The notes under the pieces: generated by a model
What the model was told of the DNA's origin: nothing
Database searches by the model: none
The model's input: only the letters and a program-made list of their open reading frames with translations
Source of the DNA: Ensifer adhaerens
Lineage (GTDB): Bacteria; Pseudomonadota; Alphaproteobacteria; Rhizobiales; Rhizobiaceae
Assembly (NCBI RefSeq): GCF_001270265.1
Contig: NZ_LGAP01000003.1
Span: forward strand, 124,001-188,000
Length of the DNA: 64,000 bases
Direction of reading: 5' to 3'
In this document: positions 45,393-54,627 of the stretch, one piece after another
Numbering within the stretch: position 1 is the first letter of the stretch
How the letters are laid out: each line of letters starts with the position of its first letter
Program-made: the position numbers and the translations under genes

Positions 45393-45709
45393 TCGTCGAA
45401 CACCGCACCTATACCTTCCGCCCCGGCACGGTCGACGGCTGGATGAAGAAGTACGAACAACAGGGACTGCCGATCCAGAAGCGGCACCTCAACCGTTTTC
45501 TCGGACTTTATGTCAGCGAAATCGGACATCTGCACACCACGGTGCTGATGTGGGGATATGACAGCCTGGCTGACCGCGAAGCGCGCCGGACTGCCATGTA
45601 TGCCGATCCCGAGTGGCAGACGTTCATCTCCGGCGTCTGGGCGCTCGACGCCATCCAGAGCCAGGACGTGATGATCATGAATCCGGCGCCGTTTTCTCCC
45701 GGCGCCTGA
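45389..45709 (+). CDS. NIPSNAP-family protein
   Basis: The 106-residue protein matches NIPSNAP/ferredoxin-like small proteins: MIVEHRTYTFRPGTVDGWMK, LGLYVSEIGHLHTTVLMWGY and REARRTAMYADPEWQTFI. These fold as dimeric alpha/beta barrels and sometimes serve catabolic oxidations. Its start overlaps the GMC stop (ATGA). A partnership with the GMC enzyme is inferred from coupling alone. No metal or cofactor motif is visible. Confidence 0.83.
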   Translation: MIVEHRTYTFRPGTVDGWMKKYEQQGLPIQKRHLNRFLGLYVSEIGHLHTTVLMWGYDSLADREARRTAMYADPEWQTFISGVWALDAIQSQDVMIMNPAPFSPGA

Positions 45710-45815
45710 GCATGCCGGGTGCGAGGTTCGCGCCCGTTTACGCAGAGAAGGTGGCGAAGACGTCGCCTCGACAACGAAAAGAACCGGAAACCGGAACTCC
45801 AGAAGGAACATCGAC

Positions 45816-46886
45816 ATGACGAAAAAGATCACTGATGGGATGAGCCTGATTAATCGTGCGATCGATCGCCGCTTTTTCCTCAAGGCAACCGCCGGGTTGG
45901 GCATGGCCAGCATGGCGAGCGGCTTGCTTGCCGCGGTCGCCCATGCCTCGGGAGGGCTCGTGGCCCTCGTGCATACGCAGGCTGCCGGAGACGCCGGCCC
46001 GGTCGATTCCATGATCGCCAGGTTGAAGCAGCTCTCTGATGAAAAAGGGTTCGAATATCGCGCCGTCTATGCGCAAGATCCCGCAACCTACGAAACGATA
46101 TTTCGCACGCTCGGCGACGCCGGCGCAGCCGTGATCGTCTCGACGTTCAACGAAGTCGCCGAGCCGTTCAAGGCGCTGGCGCCGTCCTATCCCAACACCA
46201 AATGGGTGCAGCTGTTCGCCGATCCCTTCGAGCCGGCCATCCCGAACGTTGTCACGGTTTCCTACGACTACTATCTCGGCTGCTATCTCTCGGGCATCTT
46301 TGCCGCCCGGATGAGCAAATCCGGTAAGCTCGGCTTCATCGGTGGTGTTTCGATCCCGCCGATCAACGCGGATTTCAATGCGTTCAAGGCCGGCGTCCTT
46401 TCTGTCCGACCGGACGCGACCGTCACATCGGCATTCGCGGGCTCCTTCCAGGACCCTGCAAAGGGCCAGGAAATCGCCACACAGATGTTCAGCAGCGGCA
46501 TCGACTTCATCCAGACCGATGCCGCGGCCACCGACTTCGGCATCATCGCGGCCGCCAATGAAGTGCCTGGCCGGCTGGTCAGCGTGCTCGATCCGGCGCA
46601 GTTTCCCAAGGGTCCGCAATCCGTCATTTCGATCGTCGGCCTGGATTTCGGAACGTCGCTCTACAACGAAGTGAGCAAGGCACTGGGGTCTGACTGGGCG
46701 GGTGGCACGCACGAGCATACCGGGCTCGGCACTGGCGTGATCGACTTCATCCCCTCTCCCCTCTTCAAGGAGCAAGGGCCGGCAGAAATCGTCTCTGCCG
46801 CGAAGGCGACAGAGGCGGAAATCGACGCGGCGCGAGCTGCGATTCTCGACGGATCGCTGAAGGTCGAATTCAACACCAAGCTCTAA
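45816..46886 (+). CDS. BMP-family (Med/PnrA-type) ABC substrate-binding protein
   Basis: This 356-residue protein has a twin-arginine-like signal (about 15-44; IDRRFFLKATAGLGMASMAS) and a BMP fold: VALVHTQAAGDAGPVDSMIA, VIVSTFNEVAEPFKALAPSY and FIGGVSIPPINADFNAFKAG. Known BMP proteins bind purine or pyrimidine nucleosides, or autoinducer-like molecules. It starts the transport part of the operon, 106 bp after the NIPSNAP gene, behind AGAAGGAA. The ligand may be a nucleoside derivative. Confidence 0.9.
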   Translation: MTKKITDGMSLINRAIDRRFFLKATAGLGMASMASGLLAAVAHASGGLVALVHTQAAGDAGPVDSMIARLKQLSDEKGFEYRAVYAQDPATYETIFRTLGDAGAAVIVSTFNEVAEPFKALAPSYPNTKWVQLFADPFEPAIPNVVTVSYDYYLGCYLSGIFAARMSKSGKLGFIGGVSIPPINADFNAFKAGVLSVRPDATVTSAFAGSFQDPAKGQEIATQMFSSGIDFIQTDAAATDFGIIAAANEVPGRLVSVLDPAQFPKGPQSVISIVGLDFGTSLYNEVSKALGSDWAGGTHEHTGLGTGVIDFIPSPLFKEQGPAEIVSAAKATEAEIDAARAAILDGSLKVEFNTKL

Positions 46887-46915
46887 GATACCCGAGCTGA
46901 ACGGATCATGCTGCG

Positions 46916-48478
46916 ATGATGGAAGACAGATCCCCCATATTTGAGTGCCGGGATGTCACCGTGCGCTACGGTGACATTACGGCACTTGCTGATGTCGGCG
47001 TGACGTTCGAGCGCGGCATGATCCACGCCGTCGTCGGTCAGAACGGCGCGGGCAAGACAACCTTTGCCCGCGTTCTGGCCGGCCTCGTCCGGCCGGCGGC
47101 CGGCAGCCTCAAGTTCAGCGGCCGGCCGCATGCCGGCGGTAGTGTCAACGATGCCCGCAAGGCCGGCGTCGAACTCGTGCATCAGAGCTTCGCACTGCCA
47201 CCAACTTTTACCGTGGCGGAAGCAATGCAGTTCGGCGCCGAAGGGGGCAGCCTGTTTACCCGGTCTGCCCTTGAACGCCGCTGGCAACCGCATCTCGACA
47301 GCCTCGACGTGAAGGTGAAGGCGCGCCAGCGCATTCGCGACCTGCCCGTCGAGATCCAGCAGGGCGTGGAGATCGCCCGCGCGCTCGTCTCGGAGGCAAA
47401 GCTTCTCATTCTCGACGAGCCGACTGCTGTGCTCTCCCCGGAAGGCACCGAAAAACTCTTCGAGCGAATAAGGCGGCTCAAGGCGCGCGGCGTCACCGTC
47501 ATCCTGATCCTGCACAAGATTAGGGAGGTATTGGCGATTGCCGACACCGTCACGGTGCTGCGCAGCGGCCGCCTCGTCGACGGCCCGCTTGATTGCACTG
47601 AAATCGATGCGGACAGGCTTGCCGAGCTCATCATTGGTCCGGCGGCCGCACGCGGCCTCAATGCCGACGACAAGGCGGCCCTTACCGGCTCTGCGACCGT
47701 CGCCCATGCGCACAACGAAACACCTTCCGCTGGGAAGAACACAGTCCTGGACATGCGCGCCGTCTCGACACGGCCCGATACGGAAGGACCGGCGCTCGAC
47801 AACGTCGACCTGACGATCTCGGCAGGTGAGATCATTGGTGTCGCGGGCGTCGAAGGCAACGGCCAAAGGACGTTGGTGCGGGCAATCTCCGCGCTCGTCG
47901 ATGTTGTCGACGGCAAGCTCGCCATCGGTGGCGACAACGTCACCGGCAAGCAGCTGGCAGCAAGACGGGCCGCCGGTCTGCGCATCATTCCCTTTGAACG
48001 AAACGTCGAGGGCCTCAGCCTTTCAAGCTCGCTCTGGGAGAACTGGTCAGCGCGCAGCCTGCTGCAAATGCCGCTTCTCGCCGCCATCAATCCGATAACG
48101 ATACAAAAGCGTTGTGCGGCGGCGTTGAACCGGTGGGACGTGCGCTATGCCAACGTTACCCAGCGTGCCAGCTCGCTTTCGGGCGGCAATGCGCAAAAGG
48201 TCATTCTGTCGCGCGAGATGGACGATGACGCCCGGCTGATTCTTGCCGCACAGCCGACCCGGGGCCTCGATATCGGCGCAACCTCCTTCGTCTGGGATGC
48301 CATGCGCGACGCGAAGGCGCGCGGCTGCGGTCTCCTGTTCATCTCGTCCGACCTCGATGAAATCTTCGACATATCCGACCGTGTGGTCGTTATGCTCTCC
48401 GGTCGGATCGTCGCGGAATTTCGCCCGCCCTATGATATTTCCGCTGTCGGCGCCGCCATGACGGGAGTCCTGAAATGA
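46916..48478 (+). CDS. BMP-type ABC transporter ATP-binding protein
   Basis: The 520-residue ATPase has two halves. The first has GQNGAGKTT, a degenerate signature (LPVEIQQGVEIARAL) and LLILDEPTAVL; the second has a degenerate P-loop (GVEGNGQRTL), an intact signature LSGGNAQKV and the altered Walker B ILAAQPTRGLDIGA. This matches NupO/YufO-like nucleoside importers. Its stop overlaps the first permease start by 4 bp. It would drive import of the BMP ligand. Confidence 0.92.
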   Translation: MMEDRSPIFECRDVTVRYGDITALADVGVTFERGMIHAVVGQNGAGKTTFARVLAGLVRPAAGSLKFSGRPHAGGSVNDARKAGVELVHQSFALPPTFTVAEAMQFGAEGGSLFTRSALERRWQPHLDSLDVKVKARQRIRDLPVEIQQGVEIARALVSEAKLLILDEPTAVLSPEGTEKLFERIRRLKARGVTVILILHKIREVLAIADTVTVLRSGRLVDGPLDCTEIDADRLAELIIGPAAARGLNADDKAALTGSATVAHAHNETPSAGKNTVLDMRAVSTRPDTEGPALDNVDLTISAGEIIGVAGVEGNGQRTLVRAISALVDVVDGKLAIGGDNVTGKQLAARRAAGLRIIPFERNVEGLSLSSSLWENWSARSLLQMPLLAAINPITIQKRCAAALNRWDVRYANVTQRASSLSGGNAQKVILSREMDDDARLILAAQPTRGLDIGATSFVWDAMRDAKARGCGLLFISSDLDEIFDISDRVVVMLSGRIVAEFRPPYDISAVGAAMTGVLK

Positions 48479-49521
48479 ACGAACGTTTCGTCTCGGTGCT
48501 ACGCGCCGTGATCTTCGTGCTGCTTGGCCTTGCGCTTTGCGGCATCATGTTCCAGCTCGCGGGCTACTCCGCTCCGCTGATGTTTCAGGCCATCGCTGAC
48601 GGCGCGTTCCTCAGAGCGGGCGCGCTGCAGCAGGCCCTGCGGTGGAGCCTTCCGCTGTTCATAACTGCCACGGGCGTCGCGCTTTCGTTCAGAGCCGGCT
48701 ACTTCAACATCGGCGCGCAAGGCCAGTTCTACGTCGGCGCCGTGTCGGCAGCCTTCATGGCCGAGTGGTTGAATGGCGCCCCCGCCGCGATCGTCATCCC
48801 AGCCTGCATTGCCAGCGGCATGCTCGGTGGTGCTGCCTGGGCGCTTTGGCCGGGACTGTTGAGGCTGAAGTCAGGGGCCGATGAAGTCATCACAACGCTG
48901 ATGGGCAACTTCCTTGCCGGCCTCGTCCTGCTCTATGTAACCTCCGGCCCGCTGAAGGATCCTTCCGGTTCCGGCCAGCAGGCATCGAGCCGCCCGCTCG
49001 ACGCCGCCTATCGCATCAGCGATTCCATGGGGCTGTCGCCGACGATCGTGGCCATCGTCGCTGTTGTCGGCGTCGCGATCTGGCTCCTCATCAACCGCAC
49101 GACCTTCGGCGTTCTTTCGGGTCTCGCCGGCCGTAACCCGACGATGGTGGAATGGCAGGGCGCCCGCACCTGGCGGATTGGCTTGGCCAGCTTCCTCATC
49201 AGCGGCGCCTTGGCGGGGCTTGCCGGAACCGTTGAGTTGATGGGTCCGAACGGGCGGTTGACTGGCGGGTTCCTGCCCGGGCACGGCTTCACCGCGATCC
49301 TCATCGCCCTCGTTGCCAATTTTTCGGTGGTTGGCACCGCATTCGTCGCCCTGTTCTTCGGCGGCCTGGCGTCGGCCGCACTTTACCTGCCCATCATGGC
49401 GGGTCTGCCATCGGCTGCCATCGATGTCATCAATGCCGCCATCGCACTCTTCATCACGGCCAAGTCCAGTCTGATCGACCGGATCGCAAAACTTAAGGGA
49501 CGGACATGGAAGACATCGTGA
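48475..49521 (+). CDS. BMP-type ABC transporter permease 1
   Basis: The 348-residue permease has about nine membrane helices and the family motif FRAGYFNIGAQGQFYVGAVS and SGADEVITTLMGNFLAGLVL, as in YufP/NupP. It forms the heterodimeric channel with the next gene, which begins 16 bp before this one ends. Both permeases and the ATPase are contiguous, giving a complete importer. Confidence 0.92.
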   Translation: MNERFVSVLRAVIFVLLGLALCGIMFQLAGYSAPLMFQAIADGAFLRAGALQQALRWSLPLFITATGVALSFRAGYFNIGAQGQFYVGAVSAAFMAEWLNGAPAAIVIPACIASGMLGGAAWALWPGLLRLKSGADEVITTLMGNFLAGLVLLYVTSGPLKDPSGSGQQASSRPLDAAYRISDSMGLSPTIVAIVAVVGVAIWLLINRTTFGVLSGLAGRNPTMVEWQGARTWRIGLASFLISGALAGLAGTVELMGPNGRLTGGFLPGHGFTAILIALVANFSVVGTAFVALFFGGLASAALYLPIMAGLPSAAIDVINAAIALFITAKSSLIDRIAKLKGRTWKTS

Positions 49522-50399
49522 TCGCCATTCTGCGGTCGGGAACGCCGCTCGTCTACGTCACCCTTGCAGGCGTCATCGCCCAGCGCGCCGGCATCTGGCA
49601 TCTCGGTCTTGAAGGGCTGATGATCACAGGCGCTTGCGCGACCGTGCTTGGCATCGTCCTGACCGGTTCTATCTGGGCAGCGCTGCTTTGGGCTATCGCC
49701 GTCTGCGTTGCGGGCTCGGTGCTGTTCTGGTTCGTCGTCGAGAAGCTGCGCGCCAACCAGATCATCGCCGGCCTCGGTCTCACGGGCCTGGGGCTTGGCG
49801 GTACAACACTCGCCGTCCAGTCGATCTTCGGAACGCAGGCCGCCGTCAGCGCGCCATTCGGCCTGCCTCGATTGGGACCCGCCTTCGGCGCCTATGGCTC
49901 ACTGTCCGTCCTCGTGGTCTTGATGCCCGTCCTGGTGCTGGCGGTCTGGGTCATGCTTCGACGCACCCGCTTCGGTCTTCGGTTGGCAGCCTCTGGCGAA
50001 CACCCCTTTGCCGCGCGCAGCGTCGGCGTGAACCCATCGGCCATGCGCCTTGCCGCACTTGTCATGGGCGGCGCCCTTTGCGCTCTGGCGGGTGCCGAGC
50101 TTGCCACCGGCAGCCTGCAGATCTTCGCGCAAAACATGACCGCCGGCCGTGGCTTCATGGGGTTCGCAGCCGTCATCTTCGGCGCCGGGCACCCGATCGG
50201 CGCGACGCTTGCTGCGCTGTTCTTTGCGATCGTCGGCGCGATCGGTATCAAGGCCCAGCTGATCTTCGGCGACCGCATCCCCCACGACCTTCTCTTAGGA
50301 CTGCCCTATATCGCGACCGTGCTCGGTATCTGGGTGAGCACCAAGCTACGAGGCGGGACCAAAGCCGCAAACGGCTTCACCGAGTTGCGCAACGAGTGA
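49506..50399 (+). CDS. BMP-type ABC transporter permease 2
   Basis: The 297-residue permease has about eight helices with the motif QRAGIWHLGLEGLMITGACA and a late RGFMGFAAVIFGAGHPIGAT, as in YufQ/NupQ. It overlaps permease 1 by 16 bp, so translation is coupled. The amidohydrolase gene follows after 43 bp on the same strand. Confidence 0.92.
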   Translation: MEDIVIAILRSGTPLVYVTLAGVIAQRAGIWHLGLEGLMITGACATVLGIVLTGSIWAALLWAIAVCVAGSVLFWFVVEKLRANQIIAGLGLTGLGLGGTTLAVQSIFGTQAAVSAPFGLPRLGPAFGAYGSLSVLVVLMPVLVLAVWVMLRRTRFGLRLAASGEHPFAARSVGVNPSAMRLAALVMGGALCALAGAELATGSLQIFAQNMTAGRGFMGFAAVIFGAGHPIGATLAALFFAIVGAIGIKAQLIFGDRIPHDLLLGLPYIATVLGIWVSTKLRGGTKAANGFTELRNE

Positions 50400-50442
50400 C
50401 GCACACAGCACGCCGCGATCAACCTATCGCCAGGAGCCGTCT

Positions 50443-51954
50443 ATGAACCAGATCGTGATACGCAAGGCGACCCTACTGACGATGGAGGGTACGAACGGGT
50501 GCAAACCCTTCGAAGCCGATCTCCTGATCGAAGGAGGCCGGATCGCCGCCATCGGCGAAAACGTCGTCGCCAGATCCGACGCCAAGGTGATCGACGGTCG
50601 CAATCGCCTGGTCATGCCCGGCCTGATCAACGCGCACACGCATTCAAGCGAGACTTTCTTTCGCGGCCGCTATGAAGGCATGCCGCTCGAGGTCTGGCTC
50701 CTCTATGCCTATCCCCTGCTCATGGGCCCGGTGATTGACGAACGACTTCTCTATCTCCGCAGCCTGCTGCTGGCGATGGATTCGCTGCGCAACGGCGTGA
50801 CGACCATCTGCGACGACTTCTTCGATCCGCCAACTCATGATCTTTCACGTCTCGGGGCCGCATTTCGCGCTTACGAACAGGCCGGCATCCGCGCCAACGT
50901 GTCGAGCGCCGTCATGAATGTGCATACGCTGGATGCCTTGCCTTATGCCCGCGAGGTTTTACCGAAAGCGCTGCAGGACAAGCTCGATTTTGGCCCGCTC
51001 ATGCCGGCAGGCGATTACATCGATTATTGCCGATCCGCATTCGCCTCGCTGCACGGAAAGCCCGAACGGTTGCGTTTCATGATCGCGCCCTCCGCGCCAC
51101 AGCGATGCACGCCGGACATGCTTGCCGCCTGCCACGATCTCGCTATCGAAATGGGCGTTCCGCTCCACACCCATGTGCTGGAGACCAAGACGCAGGCCGT
51201 AACCGGCCCGGAATTCTACGGAAAGAGCCTGATTGCCTACATGCACGAGCTGGGCGCTCTGTCGCGCAACACCACCATTGCGCACTCCGTGTGGGTGAGC
51301 GACGCCGACATCGCGTTGATGGGTGCTGCAGGTTGCTCCATTGCCCACAATGCCGTGTCGAACCAGAAACTCGGCGCCGGCATCGCGCCGATCCGCAAAC
51401 TGCTCGATGCCGGCGTGGTTGTCGGACTTGGCACGGATGGCGTTTCTTCAAACGATACTGCCCGCATCTTCGATGTCATGCGGACGGCTGCCCTCATTCA
51501 CAGCACATCGGGGCCCGATTACGAGCGCTGGATCAAGGCGGAGGAGATCCTCGCCATGGCGACGATCGGCGGTGCGCGCAGCGCCATGCTCGAACAGCGC
51601 ACCGGGTCATTGGCTCCGGGCAAGGCGGCCGATCTGTTGATCCTCAACCTCAACACGTTCAACTTCTTTCCGCTCAACGACATACCGAAGCAGCTGGTAT
51701 TTTCCGAAAACGGATCATCCATCGAGACCGTCATGGTCGATGGTGAGATCGTCGTTCAAGGCGGCCGCCTCCAGACCGTCAACGAAGACGATGTGCTCGC
51801 CGAGATCCGCGAGCGCGTTCCCGCGCATCTCGCAGCGCATGCGGAACTGGAGAAACTCAACTCGATTTTCCACGTTTCTGTGGCTGAGATCCATCGCCGC
51901 GCGACCGCGCAGCCGATCGGTTTCGACCGTTACGCCGGAGACGCAATGCGTTGA
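50443..51954 (+). CDS. Amidohydrolase-superfamily deaminase/chlorohydrolase (TRZ/ATZ type)
   Basis: This 503-residue enzyme has the metal site of the TrzN/AtzB/guanine- and 8-oxoguanine-deaminase group: NAHTHSSET (His65, His67), HTHVLETK (His244, Glu247), IAHSVW (His281) and LGTDGVSSND (Asp332). Such enzymes deaminate purines, pterins or triazines or hydrolyse related bonds. As the last gene of the operon it should process the imported compound. The mononuclear zinc ligands all appear intact. The substrate cannot be fixed from sequence. Confidence 0.9.
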   Translation: MNQIVIRKATLLTMEGTNGCKPFEADLLIEGGRIAAIGENVVARSDAKVIDGRNRLVMPGLINAHTHSSETFFRGRYEGMPLEVWLLYAYPLLMGPVIDERLLYLRSLLLAMDSLRNGVTTICDDFFDPPTHDLSRLGAAFRAYEQAGIRANVSSAVMNVHTLDALPYAREVLPKALQDKLDFGPLMPAGDYIDYCRSAFASLHGKPERLRFMIAPSAPQRCTPDMLAACHDLAIEMGVPLHTHVLETKTQAVTGPEFYGKSLIAYMHELGALSRNTTIAHSVWVSDADIALMGAAGCSIAHNAVSNQKLGAGIAPIRKLLDAGVVVGLGTDGVSSNDTARIFDVMRTAALIHSTSGPDYERWIKAEEILAMATIGGARSAMLEQRTGSLAPGKAADLLILNLNTFNFFPLNDIPKQLVFSENGSSIETVMVDGEIVVQGGRLQTVNEDDVLAEIRERVPAHLAAHAELEKLNSIFHVSVAEIHRRATAQPIGFDRYAGDAMR

Positions 51955-52363
51955 TCGCCGCTCTCGCTCAGCACCGATACAACCCTGTCCCGAGCCGCTG
52001 AACGAGGAATATCCTGATAACCGTCAAGACGGCCTACACCCTGGCTTAAGGGGCGCCGTCGCAGGCGCCGGCAGTGCATCAATAGTTCCGGATTAGACGG
52101 TGCCTTGAACCTTTTACGCTGAGTTGCGCGAACGCCACGGCCTGGGTCCGGCGCGCGGACGACAACAATCAGTGCTAGCTACCGTCAGGATGGTGCCACC
52201 AACTGACCGAGTGACGTCAACCCCTTGTTGATCTTCTCCTTCGCACCCACCTTGACGTCGATCGGCAAAAGGTAGGTCTCGAGCAAGAGTGATTGATTTC
52301 CCCTATCGAGAAATGCCAAATCCGGCAGATTGACGTGTTCCCGCGAAGACAAGGTTGAATTTC
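51955..52363. other. Gap with a weak hairpin and a coding-like minus-strand remnant
   Basis: GGCGCC-N6-GGCGCC at 52052-52069 is a 6-bp hairpin about 100 bp after the amidohydrolase and may terminate that operon. On the minus strand 52349 to a stop at 52185 reads as protein-like sequence (EHVNLPDLAFLDRGNQSLLL, ETYLLPIDVKVGAKEKINKG, LTSLGQLVAPS) with no start codon of its own. I do not recognise it; it looks like the tail of a lost gene. Confidence 0.4.
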
Positions 52364-53278
52364 ATGACCGAGAAACCCCCCGCCGACAATTTCCCCGCCG
52401 GCTATGAACCCCCCAAGGTCTGGTCCTGGGACAAGGGCAATGGCGGCGCGTTCGCCAGTATCAACCGCCCCACCGCCGGCCCGACCCACGAAAAAGCACT
52501 TCCCGTCGGCAAGCATCCGCTGCAGCTCTATTCGCTCGCCACACCCAATGGCGTGAAAGTCACGATCATGCTGGAAGAGCTTCTGGCCGCCGGCTATTCG
52601 GGCGCCGAGTACGATGCCTGGCCGATTCGCATCGGCGATGGCGACCAATTCGGTTCCGGCTTCGTCGAGGTCAATCCGAATTCCAAGATCCCGGCACTGA
52701 TGGACCATGGGCCGAAGGGCGGCGGGAAGCCGGTCCGCGTCTTCGAATCTGCTTCCATTCTGCTTTATCTCGCGGAAAAATTCGGTGCGTTCCTGCCAGC
52801 TGCGCTTCGCGCCCGCACGGAAACCTTCAACTGGCTGTTCTGGCAGATGGGCTCCGCCCCCTTCCTCGGCGGCGGCTTCGGGCATTTCTATGCCTATGCG
52901 CCGATGCAAATCAAATACGCCATCGACCGCTATGCCATGGAAGTGAAACGCCAGCTCGACGTGCTTGATCGCCATCTCGAAGGCAATCAGTTCATGGCCG
53001 GTTCCGAATACACCATCGCCGACATGGCCATCTGGCCCTGGTACGGCAACCTGGCACTCAATCAGGTCTATGGCGACGCCGGCAATTTCCTCGATGTCCA
53101 GAGCTACAGGCACGTCCAGCGCTGGACGGCCGAAATCGCCGCGCGCCCGGCGGTCAAGCGCGGCCGCATGGTCAACCGCCTGAGCGGCGATCCGTCCGAG
53201 CAATTGCACGAACGCCACGATGCCTCCGACTTCGATACGAAGACGCAGGACAAGATTGCCCAGAACGAGATCGCGTAA
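52364..53278 (+). CDS. yghU: YghU-type glutathione-dependent disulfide-bond oxidoreductase
   Basis: The 304-residue protein matches the YghU/Nu-class glutathione transferases: FASINRPTAGPTHEKALPVG, LYSLATPNGVKVTIMLEELL, VNPNSKIPALMDHG and FESASILLYLAEKFG in the thioredoxin-like domain, then a helical domain with GSEYTIADMAIWPWYGNLAL. YghU binds two glutathiones and reduces disulfides and peroxides. ATG 52364 was preferred to the TTG 9 bp upstream. A small hypothetical gene follows after 10 bp in the same operon. Confidence 0.92.
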   Translation: MTEKPPADNFPAGYEPPKVWSWDKGNGGAFASINRPTAGPTHEKALPVGKHPLQLYSLATPNGVKVTIMLEELLAAGYSGAEYDAWPIRIGDGDQFGSGFVEVNPNSKIPALMDHGPKGGGKPVRVFESASILLYLAEKFGAFLPAALRARTETFNWLFWQMGSAPFLGGGFGHFYAYAPMQIKYAIDRYAMEVKRQLDVLDRHLEGNQFMAGSEYTIADMAIWPWYGNLALNQVYGDAGNFLDVQSYRHVQRWTAEIAARPAVKRGRMVNRLSGDPSEQLHERHDASDFDTKTQDKIAQNEIA

Positions 53279-53288
53279 GGAGGACCGA

Positions 53289-53666
53289 ATGGCCAAGCTG
53301 CCTGACATGACGAAACACCGGGGTTTTCCCTACGCCATGCCGGGCACCGGCATCCAGTTTGTCATCCGCCGCGCCAATCCAAAAGGGGCGACGCCGATCA
53401 AGGCGTTGCCCCGCCATGCCCGCCCGGGCTCGGGCGCGCACCGCATCGACGCGGCATTCCTCCACGCCCTTTGGCACCATTTCGGCGCGGAGCCGTTTGA
53501 GCGTGGCAATCTTGACGCCGCCCGGCTTAACCTCCTGTTCGGCCGCGAGGTTTTGTCCGCTGAAAAGGACTTCGACCCGACGTCCTACGAAGCCTTGCTC
53601 GTCATCAACGAAAGGGTCGCCCGCCAAAGCTTTCCGGAATCGTTCGAGGACGTCTTCGAGGTATGA
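53289..53666 (+). CDS. Hypothetical protein co-transcribed with yghU
   Basis: I do not recognise this 125-residue protein. A strong AAGGAGG precedes ATG 53289 and the gene starts 10 bp after yghU, so expression is likely. It has a basic N-terminal third with IQFVIRRANPKGATPIKALP and a helical second half ending SYEALLVINERVARQSFPES. No signal peptide, membrane segment or cysteine is present. Its neighbour suggests a redox setting, nothing more. Confidence 0.65.
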   Translation: MAKLPDMTKHRGFPYAMPGTGIQFVIRRANPKGATPIKALPRHARPGSGAHRIDAAFLHALWHHFGAEPFERGNLDAARLNLLFGREVLSAEKDFDPTSYEALLVINERVARQSFPESFEDVFEV

Positions 53667-53715
53667 AGTCAATGGGCCAGACCGACTGGCCCATCGACCA
53701 CGGTTTTCCTGGCGC

Positions 53716-54627
53716 TCAATGCTTGAAGCAGTTCTCGCGATGCCAGCGCAGAAAATGGGGATGCGGTCTATCAAGTGCCCGCAATGGCACGATCGCTTTG
53801 CCGGTTCTGTTGATCAGACCTCGAACACCATCGGGATCGTTGACTTGTCTTGAGACCATGATGTCGAAGTCATCTGAAAAGCTGATCAGGCCCCGGTCAA
53901 ACATCCAGTGAGCGGTTCCCGAAAGGGCAATTCCATTGGTAAGAATGTCAGGCCCATTCGCCTCGACCGGCCGAATGTGGGCGGCATCCACCTCGGCGCG
54001 GCCTCCCCCATTGATGAGTTTCAGGCCGGTGACCGCGCAGCGTTTGTCGTAGACTTGAAGTACCCGGCGGCGGAAGAGCCGGTCGCGGACAATCCGTGAC
54101 GATAGGAGCGTGACGCGATCACGCTCCTGCTCGATGATGAAGGGTGTCTGGGGCGCTTCGTCGAGCTCACGAACTTGACCTGTGTCGATCGCCTCGCCCA
54201 CGCGCGGTAGCTCAGGCTCTTGCTCATCAATGCCCAAGGACACAATGCGATTGAAGTCCCCCGGGGAGATCGGCCTTACAGCAGACTGCGCCCTGCCCGA
54301 AATCCGCAAGTCCTCATTGAGGACGCCGCGTTCGACCACGCCATCCAGTCCGCTGAATGGTACCGGGTTGATAAAATCGAGATAGCTGCCGGGCTCGATG
54401 AGCGCGACGAACATTCCAGGCGCTTTCGGGTCGGGGATGACCTGAGATACTTTCGCAACGGCAAAATAGCCCCGAGTGGCTGCAACCTTGCGTGGCTCGT
54501 AGTATATTATCCAATCTCCGACACAGGCTTGAACGCGACCGAGATACTGCCGCGGGAACTGATACTGTTCCGCCGGACTGTCATCGTAGATCGAATCTGA
54601 GCGATGAATGAAAACTCCGAATCCCAT
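53716..54627 (-). CDS. HNH endonuclease with N-terminal PUA/EVE-like domain
   Basis: This 303-residue protein ends in an HNH nuclease: RCAVTGLKL (Cys197), DAAHIRPVEANGPDILTNGI (His217, Asn231) and TAHWMFDRGLISF (His240, Asp244). The first roughly 100 residues (YLGRVQACVGDWIIYYEPRK, GYFAVAKVSQVIPDP) look like a PUA/EVE-like fold, a reader of modified bases. The same architecture is known in modification-dependent (Type IV-like) restriction enzymes such as VcaM4I. The role as an antiphage nuclease is inferred. It stands alone, without a methylase, which fits a modification-dependent enzyme. Confidence 0.82.
   Translation of the reverse strand: MGFGVFIHRSDSIYDDSPAEQYQFPRQYLGRVQACVGDWIIYYEPRKVAATRGYFAVAKVSQVIPDPKAPGMFVALIEPGSYLDFINPVPFSGLDGVVERGVLNEDLRISGRAQSAVRPISPGDFNRIVSLGIDEQEPELPRVGEAIDTGQVRELDEAPQTPFIIEQERDRVTLLSSRIVRDRLFRRRVLQVYDKRCAVTGLKLINGGGRAEVDAAHIRPVEANGPDILTNGIALSGTAHWMFDRGLISFSDDFDIMVSRQVNDPDGVRGLINRTGKAIVPLRALDRPHPHFLRWHRENCFKH

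Noticed and set aside
52217-53308. Long minus-strand open frame (363 codons)
   Set aside because: It is antisense to yghU, has low-complexity composition and no ribosome site; yghU is clearly the real gene.
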